From Triglochin maritima (lineage: Eukaryota > Streptophyta > Magnoliopsida > Alismatales > Juncaginaceae): a stretch of 64,000 nt of DNA. The translations under genes were made by a program, and so were the position numbers. Shown here in pieces: positions 37,737 through 48,448 of this stretch. The stretch's first letter is position 1. Every line of letters starts with the position of its first letter. The notes under the pieces are model-generated. The model did no database searches. It saw only the letters and a program-made list of their open reading frames with translations, and was not told the DNA's origin. The stretch is from the NCBI GenBank assembly GCA_963682175.1, contig OY821772.1, positions 56,566,925 through 56,630,924 on the forward strand, given 5' to 3'.

Positions 37737-37797
37737 CTCACAATTTCACTCTTTTTTCAAAACTTTCTCTTCCTATACCTACTACACAAGATTACGA

Positions 37798-40452
37798 ATG
37801 TCTCGGAGGCCAGGGAAGCAGCCAGCAGTTCCCCCGGTGTACCCGTATGAGGTAACATTACGTTATTTATTTGTTTTTAAAAAAAAAAAAAAAATGCGTC
37901 GGCGTCCGAGGGAGACGCCCCCCGCATGGGGCGGGCGTCCGAGGAAGCCGCTCCCCCCATAGGGGGAGCGGCTTCCGAGGACGCCCGCCCCATGCGGGGG
38001 GCGTCTCCCTCGGACGCCGACCCGAAGCGGGAGACGTCTGCGGAAGACGTCTCCCCGTAGGAGGAGGCGTCTCCGACAGACGCCTCCACCTTGCGGGAGG
38101 CGTCTGTCGCAGACGCCTCCTCCTTTTTTGTTTTTTTAATTAATAAATATCATAATTACTTTAATAAATAGTGATAAATCAAAAAAATTAATTTAACAAA
38201 TTCTTATTAAGTTTAACATTTGTGATATTTAGTTTTAACAAATTTTGATTTAGTTTAACAATTGTTTTAATTTAGTTTAACAAATTTTGATTTAGTTTAA
38301 CAATTTTGATAATTAAGTTTAACAAATTTTGATTTAGTTTAACAATTTTGATAAATATGATAATTTAGTTTAACAAATTTAACAAATTTGTATTTAAAAT
38401 TTCAATAAATAGTCATCGGGTCACAGTGGAGGGAGAGGCAAGTCGATACCATTACACGCCTTCCGTTCTTTAGAGGATGATTCAGCACCGCGTCATCCAC
38501 GTAGACGGGGGATATCTGCTTCGGTCAGGAGGGAGAGGGAGGCATTACGTCGTCGTGAGGAGGAGGATGATTCCTTCGATGATGAGCATGTGGATAGTTT
38601 TGACGACGAGAGCGACGATGATGGCCCGTATGATGTGCGGCCGGAGGTGGAGAGGCAGGGGGATTATAGCGGAGGACGTGGTCGAGCGGGTACTTCTACT
38701 TCCGCCGGATGGATGGTGCGGAAGGGTAGGGGTGGGAGGTTTACGGCCGGGGATTCGAGCTCGTGCACTGTTGATCCCCGCGCTCAGAAGAAGAAGAGGG
38801 TCCAGGACGATTCTTGGATCGTGAGCAGTATGACGCCTGGTGGTCCTTTAGATGGGAGCGTCATTCCTAGTTTCTGGGGTCACATTGCTAGACGGATCTG
38901 GGACGGAGAGGATCGGAAGGTTCTGAAGTGCCAGAATCGGCACAGAGCCTGTACAGCACTACAGGGTTGGCGGTCTACACTGAGTGCTGATATCAGAGAG
39001 GAGATTAGTGCCACGCATTTGGGGCACTTACCGTACAGCATGTTCCCTTATCTCGACATGCCTTTGATTTCGGCGTTTGTGGAGCGGTGGCAGCCTGACA
39101 CCAACACTTTCCACATGCCTTTCGGAGAGATGACGATCATGCTTCACGATGTTTTCCAGATCCTGCGACTTCCTGTGGATGGTCGTCTGGTTAGTGCTCA
39201 GGGGTCGACGTCTGAGCTGAGGTGTTATGTGGCAGAGTTGCTTGGTGTCACACCTGATGGTCTGGCGAGAGATACAGCTTTATGGAGTGGTGGTGGTGTC
39301 GGCATCGACTCCCTTGAGGACCTATGCAGACGGGCACGACCTCCGCGGGCCGATGATACACAGTTGACGGCGTACCTATTCTTGATGCTCGGAGCCGTCT
39401 TGTTTGTCGACAAGAGTGGTTGTCGGATCAGACCACGCGATCTACTGGAGGCTAGGGACCCGGAGACCGTTCGTGAGTACTCGTGGGGGTCAGCGACGTT
39501 GGCATACCTGTACCGGCAGCTTGGGATAGCTAGCCGTGCGGATTGTTCTGGGATTGCAGGTTGTCTTACGCTGCTGCAGGCGTGGATATACGAGTACTTT
39601 CCTGCATTCCGCCCGCATCGTGAGCGGAAGATTATCGACGAGGGTCATCCACGTTCGGGTATGTGGGTTGTCCGGAGCGAGGACAAGAGCGATGGACGAT
39701 TGCGTTCCATCCGCGCACGACTAGATCAGATGACTGCATCAGAGGTATCAAACTTTACACCATTTATTTAATTTTAAGATGTATTATTATTAATGTGTTA
39801 AACTTTAGGTGGAGTGGTTACCCTATGGTCCTGACCCAGCAGCGGATGTCCCGAGGACTTTATTGATGGGTCTTATTTGTTATCGGGATATCATAGAGCC
39901 TTATATGCCCGATCGGGTCTTGCGTCAGTTAGGATATGTTCAGGTGATCCCGGTTGACATTCCGACACCAGAGCATGCGGTGCGGTCTGCGACAGCAGCG
40001 ACGTACGACGTCAGGTTCCCCGCTTCTACAGCGGAATCGACTTGGCGGACATTTCCGAGATCATGCCGATTGTTCCTTGGCGACTTCAGACGTAGTCGCG
40101 ACCCCTCCGAGTGTGATGCACGTTATCTTGATTGGTTCGGTAGTTACTCACATCCTATCATCGTCCGTGGTGCCTCCCGGAGAGCAGATCAACCACCAGA
40201 TAGGACGTGTGGCGATCTGGTAATTTTTTCATTTTATCTAAATTTATTTGTACCGTATAATTTGTTAATGTACGCTAATGTTAATGTTATGTGCAGTGGA
40301 TGGGTAAGATGATACGGGCTGTAGACCCAATCTTGCAGATGAGGGATGAGCTGCCAGACGATGCCAGAGCTGCATGCGGAGATGTGGATCAGATCATACA
40401 GTCATGGCATACTCAGTTAGGCATCTCCGACCATGATTCGGATGATGAGTAG
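37798..40452 (+). CDS. Plant mobile domain (PMD / MAIN-like) protein of MULE B
   Basis: Four exons (37798-37851, 38413-39744, 39809-40219, 40297-40452) join in frame to 650 aa. Exon 1 encodes only MSRRPGKQPAVPPVYPYE. Residues about 19-165 are acidic and Arg/Gly-rich, with a basic QKKKR patch suitable for nuclear entry. The PMD begins around 167 (SVIPSFWGHIARRIW) and includes FVERWQPDTNTFHMPFGEMT at about 240-259, LRLPVDGR, LLGVTPDG and LTAYLFLMLG. The C-terminus ends in an acidic DHDSDDE. PMD proteins occur both as transposon passengers and as host proteins of the MAIN/MAIL1 type, needed for genome stability and silencing; the role in the transposon is unknown. Intron 1 contains the palindrome array. 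Truncated relatives are in MULE A and C. Similarity is recognised from motifs only. Confidence 0.88.
37898..38126. repeat. Left palindrome array and 60-bp hairpin of MULE B (PMD intron 1)
   Basis: Positions 37898-37957 and 37962-38021 are inverse copies with about two mismatches and a loop of about 4 nt (GTCGGCGTCCGAGGGAGACG on the outside, CCGCTCCCCC at the tip). Further palindromes follow to 38126 (GACGTCTGCGGAAGACGTC, GGCGTCTCCGACAGACGCC, GGCGTCTGTCGCAGACGCC). The array is GC-rich in an AT-rich intron and lies about 250-480 bp from the left end of the element, mirrored by the array near the right end. Confidence 0.95.
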
Positions 40453-40455
40453 GCT

Positions 40456-40835
40456 GATCTGTTGTACCGTACTCTTAGTATTTGCATTTATATTTGTTTA
40501 TCTGTTGTACGCTTAGTATTTGTGTTTGCTTATCTGTGGTACGCTTAGTATTTGCATTTATATTTGTTTATCTGTTGTACGCTTATTATTTATTATTTGT
40601 GTTTGTGTTTGCGAACATGTCGTACGCTTATTGTTTGTATTTGTGTTTTGCTTATCTGTTGTACCCTTATTATTTGTATTTGTGTTTGATAACCTTTCGT
40701 ACTATTATATATAATGCAAATAAAGCAAACATATCAAAACATATTACATAATAAAGCAACACTATATAATGTACAAACATATCAAAACATATTACATAAT
40801 TATACAAACATATCAAAACATATTACATAATTGTT
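40456..40835. repeat. Tandem repeats between the convergent MULE B genes
   Basis: From 40456 to about 40700 a unit of about 40-60 bp (TTATCTGTTGTACGCTTA, then GTATTTG- and TTTGTGTTTG-like) recurs about five times with variation. From about 40728 the unit ACATATCAAAACATATTACA plus TAAT recurs three times, and the transposase stop codon lies in its last copy. The tract separates the two gene ends and may carry both 3' UTRs and poly(A) signals. Open frames here are repeats of Tyr/Val/Cys and are not called. Confidence 0.85.
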
Positions 40836-43800
40836 GCCAATATGCTATCCTATGTTGGTACTCCAGCTCCCATCCAATAACACTCTCATCTCGTATTTGA
40901 TACCACAGAGTCGCTATAGGAGGTACGGGGAATCCCTCATTCAATTCCAAACGAATGTAATGAGCGTAACTCCCTAAATGAGCAATAATCAACTCTCTGC
41001 ACGGTCTCGTCACGGTAGGCGGACTCTCCCAAGGTAGAACTGTAAGACATGGGTACAACGAACCATCATTTCCGAGAGAGAAGAACATAACTGCACACTT
41101 GTAAAAATTTGCAATGGGAAACAAGTCCGTCCACGTCTCCATATAGTGATTCTCGCCACAAGGTCCCCCGCCCCAATTAATCCGGTGACGAGCCTCCGCC
41201 ACACCGTCGTAGTATACGTGCTCATAAAAAGATGGGTTCGCAGCTATCTCATTTGAAATCGAACGACGGGCGAGTTGCCAATTGTCTTCACCACCGTGGA
41301 AAACATCGGCGACACATCGAAATCCACAGTTTCCATCAGCACGTACATCATTCCACTGGTGTAGGAATGGCATAATGATTCCTGGAATTCTATCTCCATA
41401 TGGGAAGTCGTCTACGTCAGCCCGCCCAGTCACTACAATATGAACAAAAAATACAGTTAGATATAATAACAAAAGATACATATTTACTGAAATAAATAAC
41501 AAAATTATAATAATAATAAATGTAAGGATGGTATACCTGATCCTCCTCTCACTGACGAAGAACCAGAAGATCGACCACGACCTTTGCTTCCACTACCGGA
41601 AGAACGACCACGACCTCTACTCCCACTACCTGAAGATCGACCACTACCTCGCTCTGCATACTCAAACGCACTAGGGTCCCGTCGTGTCGACTTTCCCCTT
41701 GGTCGACCTCGTAGCTTTGTTTTTACTGCAGGCTCTTTCAAATTCGAATGTTCGGGGTGTAGCTGCTCGAATAAAACCCGAGAGGCAGATCGAATTACGG
41801 TAGGGTCACTTCCTGCAATCTCATCAACCAGACCGCGAAAATGTTCGGCGTCTTGAGCTGCCTGAGACACAAACTCTGCGTTCCCGGCTCCTTCCCCAAT
41901 GACAAGTGTCCTCCAGAACGAATGAATCTGCTCTAAGTAAATTCCGTTTTCTGATTCAAGACATCCACGGATGGTACATGCGCAAGGTATCCCATGAGAA
42001 GTCAGAAAAGCGCACTCGCAACGATATTCAACTTCATCATCTAACTGTTGCATTCTCTTCACCTCCTGACTCAGCAACTGCAAACAGTGATGCGAAACTC
42101 TACCATTTATGTGACGATATAGAGCATGTCCGAAATTAGTCAAATTTCGCCGTCTCGAGTCTTCAAGAAAGTTTCGAATATTCGTCAGCTGCATTTCAGT
42201 AGCCGCGTTGACGCGCTCGAAAAGAGTGTCCAGAGCTGCAGTCGATGTAGAAATCCACTCTTTTAGAGCCGAATGAGCACTTTCGACCCTACAATTCGTG
42301 GTGTTCCCAAAATGAAGGACTTTGTTCGTCCAATTCAGCACAAACTTTTCTTTATGCACCAACCACGTGGTGTCCAGATACTCCGTGATAGCCGGCCACG
42401 ATCTATACAAATCTTTCAGAGCATACACAGCTCTATCATACTCGGCTTCTGAAGTAGAAAGCATGATCTTCCTCCATCTTCCACGCCTCAAAGTCTCTGC
42501 CATCTCCTTATTCTTGCCGAATACGTGGTAGGCGTAATTCAATACGTCTTTGTTGATGTGCCATGTGCAGAGTAAATGAGGAGAGTCAGGAAAAACCTCT
42601 CTCACTGGTCGCATAAGGCCTAACTCCCGGTCTGTTATTATTGCAGTCGGGCTGACATTCCCCAATAACAGATCTCTCAACTTCTCCATCACCCACAAAT
42701 AACTGGAGTAAGATTCATCCATCAAAATCGCATATCCAATAAGGAAATTCATGTTTGCTGGTGTGACCCCAATCATTTCGAACAAAGGCATCTTATACTT
42801 GTTCGTCTTGTAAGTCGAATCCATGCAGATAACGAAAGGATATGTCCGCAACAACTGGACTGACGTCGGATGTGCCAAAAAAGCGTGAGTGACGACATCA
42901 GTTTCTGGATTCGCCATAATCCAATGTAAGTACTCACACTGCACTGCTTGGTAGAGAAACTGCTGGACGGGATTCCGATCTTCAGATTTTGTCCTCCTCA
43001 TGTAATCTCTGAAATTATAAATATGCCTTTGATTTGGATTGTCCTCCGGAAATTTTTCTTTTACTGCCTTCAAGATGTTCCGTGGTTTTGCTTGCGCCTC
43101 TGTCATATCACGAACAATCTTCTTCGTCCCAGAACTTAGACCACTAATTTGACGATGACCCTCTGGATAAACTGCCAGTCTGTGGTTGTGATGTCCGTGA
43201 GCACTATTATAAACCACAACCCATCCATCACGATCTCGTCGCTCCACCACTTTTATTAAGAAACGGCAACCGCAACCCTTTCTTTTGGTGTTTCTTCGAA
43301 GTGCAGTATCCATATCCCGAGACTCCATTTGATTTCGCCGGTCGCATCTCAAATAACAATCCATCCGACTATCTGATCTTGTTTTGTACGACGACACGAC
43401 CAAAAAAAACCCAGCTCCGATAGCTACTTGTTTGGCCCATTTACATGCTTCATCGATTGTTTCAAAGATTTGTGTAGTTTGAAATAACTCACTGTAATCC
43501 ACTCCATCACCACCGAAATCTGGAACCTACAAAAATATATTCAAAATTAAAAAAATAATAAAATAAATTCGAAATTAAAAAAATCAAAAAATAAACTCGA
43601 AATTAAAAAAACAAAATCAAAATAAAAAAAAAACAGGCGTCTGTGTTAGACGCCTGCCCCATGGATGGGGCGTCTGTGTTAAACGCCTTCCCCAACGGTA
43701 AGGCGTCTGCGTAGGACGCCTGACCGAAGGGAAGGGCGTCTACTACAGACGCCTTACCCATGGGGAGGACGTCTACATAAGACGCCTCTCCCATTGTGTA

Positions 43801-43946
43801 GGCGTCTGCGTTAGACGCCTCGGCCATGGGGAGGGCGTCCTACGCAGACGCCCTCACCATGGGGGAGGCGTCTAATGCAGACGCTCGGCCCAAAAATTTC
43901 CCCGCGCCAGGCTTACCTCACCCGATGCATCACCCTCGCCAGACAT
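40813..43946 (-). CDS. mudrA: MURA-type MULE transposase with SWIM, AT-hook and OTU domain
   Basis: Three exons (43917-43946, 41537-43526, 40813-41432; minus strand) join in frame to 879 aa. Exon 1 encodes MSGEGDASGE, and exon 2 continues VPDFGGDGVDYSELFQ. A Cys/His N-terminal region (YLRCDRRNQ ... GCGCRF ... HGHHNH) precedes the MULE catalytic domain: Asp246 (ICMDSTYKTN), Asp309 (IITDRELG), CTWH at 330-333, and a candidate Glu425 (NCRVESAHSALKEW). A SWIM-type finger lies at 513-527 (CECAFLTSHGIPCAC), with Cys where His is usual in the last position. An AT-hook (RGRPRGK, about 616) and a Gly/Ser/Arg linker lead to an OTU-like protease domain with DGNC (Asp706, Cys709) and candidate His831 (YAHYIRL). 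Transposase catalysis is expected in the nucleus; the OTU substrate is unknown. Confidence 0.9.
43636..43886. repeat. Right palindrome array of MULE B (transposase intron 1)
   Basis: Eight palindromes of the form GGCGTCTN(4-7)AGACGCC recur at a period of about 33 bp (starts near 43636, 43669, 43702, 43734, 43766, 43800, 43832, 43867). Many are separated by a second palindrome based on CCCATGGGG. Spacers vary while arms stay complementary, including compensating changes (for example GCGTCCTACGCAGACGCC). The array lies about 220-470 bp from the right end, the mirror position of the left array. Confidence 0.95.
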
Positions 43947-43995
43947 TTTCGTGGTGTTTTTACTGATAAATTATGAATATACAAGACCATAGGCC

Positions 43996-44004
43996 TTATT
44001 TATA
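43996..44004 (-). promoter_or_regulatory. TATA box of the MULE B transposase gene
   Basis: On the minus strand TATAAATAA lies about 50 bp upstream of the transposase ATG and about 100 bp inside the right end. With the mirrored TATA at the left end it suggests that each subterminal region is a promoter. Confidence 0.6.
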
Positions 44005-44110
44005 GACACGGGACGATTTGGGTATTAAATATATTGTTAAGGGCAATTTGGTAATTTCAAGGGGCGATTTAAGTAGTTTTGGGGCGACGTTTAGTAGTTC
44101 CCATTTTCTA

Positions 44111-45856
44111 TGTAAGATTATTCTGAAATTCGTTATATAAAAGTTAAAAACCATACACAATATTTACCTACTATCTCCACGATCCCTAAAAAATCAATTT
44201 CCCCCCTAAAATCCACCTTCACCCAAAATCCCTAATTCCTTCTCCACCTCCGCAGCTCCACCGCCTCCACGGCTCCACCTCTGCGCCTCCACCTCTCCAC
44301 GGCTCCACGGTTCCAATCCTTCCCTCCACCAGTCGCCTCTCCTCCAATCTTCGCTGGTAATCAATCCCTTCCCCATTCCCATCCATTTCCGCACCCATTT
44401 CGTGGATTTTGTCGCCCTTTTTCGTGGTTTCGATCGTTTGTGGATCAGTTTCCCCTTGAAAGATGAGTTTTTGGATGAGCCTGGCTTTGTTTCGATGGCT
44501 GATTTCGGCTTTTTTGCGTGGAATTTGGGTTTTTTGTATGAAATGCGTGGGTGGATTTTAATGGGTTTCCTGTTTTTTTTTTGCGTTTGATCTTTGCTCG
44601 TAGGTGAAACTCGCCTTTTAGGTCGTTTGTAAGTTTGGTTTTTCCCTCTAAATCTGGGTTTTGGGTTGGTTTGGATAGGTCGTGGTTGTGTTTTTATGGC
44701 AGGGAAGCTGACATGGTGCTTCATGCCTTCCATTCCAAGAACAAAAATTCAACTCGGGCTTGTCCAACAAGAAACACAGATTACACAAAAAAAGAGATTA
44801 AACAAGTGACATGTGAAGAATATAATAATCCAGACAAACTATTCAAGATTAGCACCAACTCAACCCGACATGTGAAGGAAAATCTCCCAAGATTTATTAG
44901 AGTCGGCCTCTCGAGATGTAAGATATAAAAAAGTAGTCAATTTAAGCTTCTAAAACCAATCCAAGTTGTCTACCTGTGGATGTCAACAACCAACCACGAG
45001 ATTAAAGTTGTGTCAGAATACAATCACAAGATGGGTCTTTTACACGTTTCGTATTTGATTATTTTGGTCAATGAAGTTCATGTTAGCATTTCATCAGTAA
45101 CTTGTTGTGCATTGTCAACTGTGGCAACTTCCAAACCCAGTTATTATTTCTGAGAAAACTTTTGAGAGCAATTGAAGGTTTCATCTTCATGGTTGGTTAA
45201 GGGTTTCACGATCTTTGTTTCGGGTTTTTTTGTGTGGGATTTGGGTTTTTTCCTGCATTTTTTAATATCAAATTTGATCTGATGAGTGTCCTATTTTGGT
45301 ATGGATTCGTAGGTTTTGGTGTTGTATAGCGTTTCATGTTTGTTTGTGGGTGAAAGTGAAAGGATGCATTCTTCGCAGTGTTGATCGTTTGAGTCATTTG
45401 GGAGATCTCTTTTTTTCCCTGAAAAATGCTTGCGTGTGCTTGTGGGATGGATGGGGTTGATACAAGATCATGGATTCCAGTGCTATTTTCTACTTTTGTT
45501 GAAGAATTTAGTTTTTAAGCTTTTTCTGAAAATTTGATTGTGGTGTGTTGCTAGAAAGGAAGGGAATGTTTTGATGTTTTGCATTTAGTGTTTCATTATT
45601 TGGTGAATTTGAACATTCTTATTTGGTGATTGTGTCAATACGATTAGTGATGAAACTATAATGAAATTTTTTCAAAGGATGAAACCTCGTAGGATTACCT
45701 TGTAACAAACATGTTTGAAGTTAATAATTTTTTGTAATTATTATATAATTATTGGTTTGTAATTATTATATAATTATTGGGTTGATATATTTTTAAAGGG
45801 TGCCAACTCCACAATATCGTCTTGGGTCCGCCCTTGCCCTCATCCCCCATCTTCCG
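44111..45856 (+). other. Probable upstream region and 5' UTR exon/intron of the complex I gene
   Basis: The stretch 44206-44356 is C-rich (CTCCACCTCCGCAGCTCCAC-like), as in many plant 5' leaders, and is followed by a good donor (TCGCTGGTAATC). A possible acceptor precedes about 45800. Together they suggest a 5' UTR intron of about 1.4 kb for the gene starting at 45857. No other coding exon was recognised. Open frames on the opposite strand of the C-rich leader are low-complexity artefacts. Confidence 0.4.
45731..45780. repeat. Perfect 25-bp tandem duplication
   Basis: TTTGTAATTATTATATAATT plus ATTGG occurs twice without a mismatch, just upstream of the complex I subunit gene. Confidence 0.95.
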
Positions 45857-47805
45857 ATGGGCACATTCCGCCGGTTGAACAAGTTCTTGGGGTACGTGTG
45901 GCTTCACTCGACTCTGTGATTGGTCCAATTTGAGTAGTTTCTCCACACAAAAAATTATTATTATTTTTTCAGGAAATATGGATTTGGGTTCCCACCGAAG
46001 GAGGAGTACTACTACTGGAAGCAGGTGGGGAAGGCGATGCTTTGCACGTACACTGTCGGCGCTCTCGTATGGCTTTGGGATGAGACCTCTCCCCTCGGCT
46101 GGTGGACTCTCAAGCCCCGACCTAAGGTACTTTTCACCCTAATTAGGGTTTTTTTCCTCCCCAAAGGTGTGTTTGGTTGCTTGATCCGTGATATGAATTT
46201 TCATTGCACTGGTTTGTTTTCATCATAACTCAGAAGTCCCTTTGAAACTAATTTCTGTCTTCGGAAATTGAACGTAACGTGAAATTGTGTTCGAGAGTCG
46301 AGGGAACTCCTTAGTGTAGTTCACTGACACACAAGATGTTTCATGTGCCAATCGTCACATGTTTAAATCCTGTAAGTGGCTGTTTATTCGGGGTTTTGTA
46401 GAAGCTGCGGAGACAGTTTCTAGACTTTCCTTCCTGTACTAAAGAAAAAGCATACTCAAGCCTTACATTATAGGTTTTAGGTTCATCAACAATTCGACGT
46501 ACATTATGGTTGTAAATTAAGTACCGAAATCACCATTTTGGTTTCATGATAACTTTGGATTTTGGAATTATATTTGGAAATGTTGAACACCACATGTTGC
46601 TTTTTGCTTAAGAACTCACTTCTAAGACAGAAGAAGCCACCCCCAAAACCAATTGTTTTTGAGATCAGAAGATGAAGTGTATATTATGTCAAGAGTCAAG
46701 ACACTCCTCTTATCCATACAATGGCTGCAAGATCGTCACAATATGATTCCTAAGAAGCCACCGTGCTTCCAAACCATTGTCTTTAGTGGCCCTTATGTTG
46801 TAAGGGTTCATTCTGATCCTCTGTCCCATCCAGCGAACCCAACCTACCCGATGATTGTTCACATTCCCTTTTCAGATTGTACCTTTTAACTCTAGTTTTA
46901 ATACATTCACTGAGACGTAATACTTTACAGAAGTTGTTTGAGGAAATGGTGCCTACATGTCGACCCATCTTAGTTATTAATATAACTTCTATGAAACTAC
47001 TATCGTAGACTTAGAGAATGTGCAAGACGACCCAACATTTGACCAAGAGCTAATTTGAATAGGTGAGGGCAAAACCTTTTCAGGAAACAGAACACATAGG
47101 AGACATCATATCTTCTCCATAAAAGCAAAGGAGTTATTGTAAATGGAAATACAACATGACTGAATTCAGCTATTTTACTGCAGTGCATAGCTTGAACCTC
47201 TACATATGCTTCAAAGTTGAAACACTTGTTATTGTAGGCCTTGTGCTTACATCTTCGTATTATAAAATTCATTGTTGCAATGAATGAACCAATAAAAAAA
47301 TTGCAATGATTTTGTATACTTTTGGGTCACCCACTGGATGGTTGTATAAGATACAACGAAAAATAAATTACCAGCAAGAAATGATCAACAAGATCACCCA
47401 GGACTTCAGTAATGGATGGAGCCTATTTTTTTTGTTTTTAACGGCACTGCTTCTTCCCCCTTTATATGGTGGGACTAAGATGGTGAGTCTTTGTAGAGAA
47501 GTATGTACCTTAAATCCCTAGACATTCTTTGGTTGCAGGAAGAGAAAGAAATGGCTCACTTATACGAGCGAAGACGATACCCATATCCAGGTGATACAGA
47601 GGCAGTTGAGGAGTTCATCAAGAGTGGCGGAACGATTGGAACAGTTATTACACCTAAAGGTTTTGTAGAGATGGGAGTGGATACTGAGAAATTCCAGAAG
47701 CAAATGCAGTCCAAGAAACTTGAACAGGAATCCATGAAATTATGGCTGCGCATGAGAAACGAGGTCATATCAGAACTTCAAGAAAAAGGATTTGATGTCG
47801 AGTAG
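45857..47805 (+). CDS. Small mitochondrial protein, probable complex I ESSS (NDUFB11-like) subunit
   Basis: Three exons (45857-45891, 45973-46126, 47539-47805) join to 151 aa. The N-terminus is basic (MGTFRRLNKFLGKYGF) and followed by PPKEEYYYWKQVGKAM. One hydrophobic segment at about 34-56 (CTYTVGALVWLW...PLGWW) could span the inner mitochondrial membrane. A charged C-terminal part (KEEKEMAHLYERRRYPYPG ... FQKQMQSKKLEQ ... RNEVISELQEKGFDVE) follows. I recall plant proteins with this YYYWKQVG core as annotated ESSS-type subunits of NADH:ubiquinone oxidoreductase, but the resemblance to animal NDUFB11 is weak, so the function is tentative while the gene model is strong. The start was chosen because it is the first ATG after a pyrimidine-rich leader and gives a clean first exon. 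Confidence 0.82.
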
Positions 47806-48448
47806 GAACATATTCGTATTGGAAATTTCAATTTCCACCCTTTTTTTTTTTGAGGTAAAAAGGTTTTTATTTCCACCTGTTTATCAATGTTGGATAATGT
47901 AGCCGACCTTTTATATTATATCTATACAACGTTTTCGTGTCATCACTCTCTTTTACACTTTAATGTCAAATTCTCTGCGTGGAAAGTTTTTTGGCTTACG
48001 GTGTCAACGTTTCTGTTGTGAAGATGCTTTATGTTTTAGACTGTGTTTCTGTGTTGACTCTGGAATAAAACATCATACATGGTGGCGTATTCAAGTTTCC
48101 ACTGCAGATCTTTGAATGAAGTTCACTAGTCAATTAACAATATGTACACAACTATGACAAAGGATGGCACCAAGAGATAGCCTATTCAATCATTGACAGA
48201 AGCGAAAACATGGTAATGAAGTGCAACTGAATGAGATGTATCAGCACATAAAATTGTTCTAATTGTGCTCTGATTGCCTTACAGGTGATTGATTTAGTAT
48301 TTTATACATCTAGAAAAATAAAACCCTCGCATTTATACATACATCCGAAGGATCTTTACACCTACAAGAAATTCTTTGTATACAATCTCAAAATTGGTGG
48401 ACTGCAAGTGCCTGAAGCTTCCTGCTAAATGCCCATCGAGTGCAAAAT
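47806..48448. other. Spacer between convergent genes
   Basis: Expected to hold the 3' UTR of the complex I subunit gene from the left and of the ClpS-like gene from the right. A poly-T tract is at about 47841-47851. No other gene was seen. Confidence 0.5.

Larger units (their letters stand above)
37651..44102. mobile_element. MULE copy B, 6.45 kb, apparently complete
   Basis: The 8-bp ATTTTCTA flanks the element (37643-37650 and 44103-44110). TIRs of at least 60 bp read CTGAACTGCTAAACATCGCC on the left and GGGAACTACTAAACGTCGCC on the right, continuing as AAATCGCCCCTTGAAATTAC and CCAAATTGCCC in both. Two spliced genes start just inside the TIRs and converge: PMD (+, 650 aa) and MURA-OTU transposase (-, 879 aa). 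Both have intact reading frames. Each first intron carries a GC-rich palindrome array. The exact duplication, similar TIRs and open genes indicate a young, possibly still competent insertion. Copies A, C and E in this window are deleted relatives. Confidence 0.93.

Noticed and set aside
40482..40751. Cys/Val/Tyr-rich open frames after the PMD stop codon
   Set aside because: They arise from the 3' tandem repeats between the two MULE genes and do not resemble a protein.
43636..43886. CRISPR-like array (regular units of about 33 bp)
   Set aside because: The units are palindromes with variable cores, lie in an intron of a plant transposon gene, and have no cas genes, no spacer-like unique sequence and no bacterial context.
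44206..44733. 175-codon open frame on the minus strand, Lys/Arg/Pro-rich
   Set aside because: It is the opposite strand of the C-rich probable 5' UTR of the complex I subunit gene. It has no domain and its composition follows the nucleotide bias.
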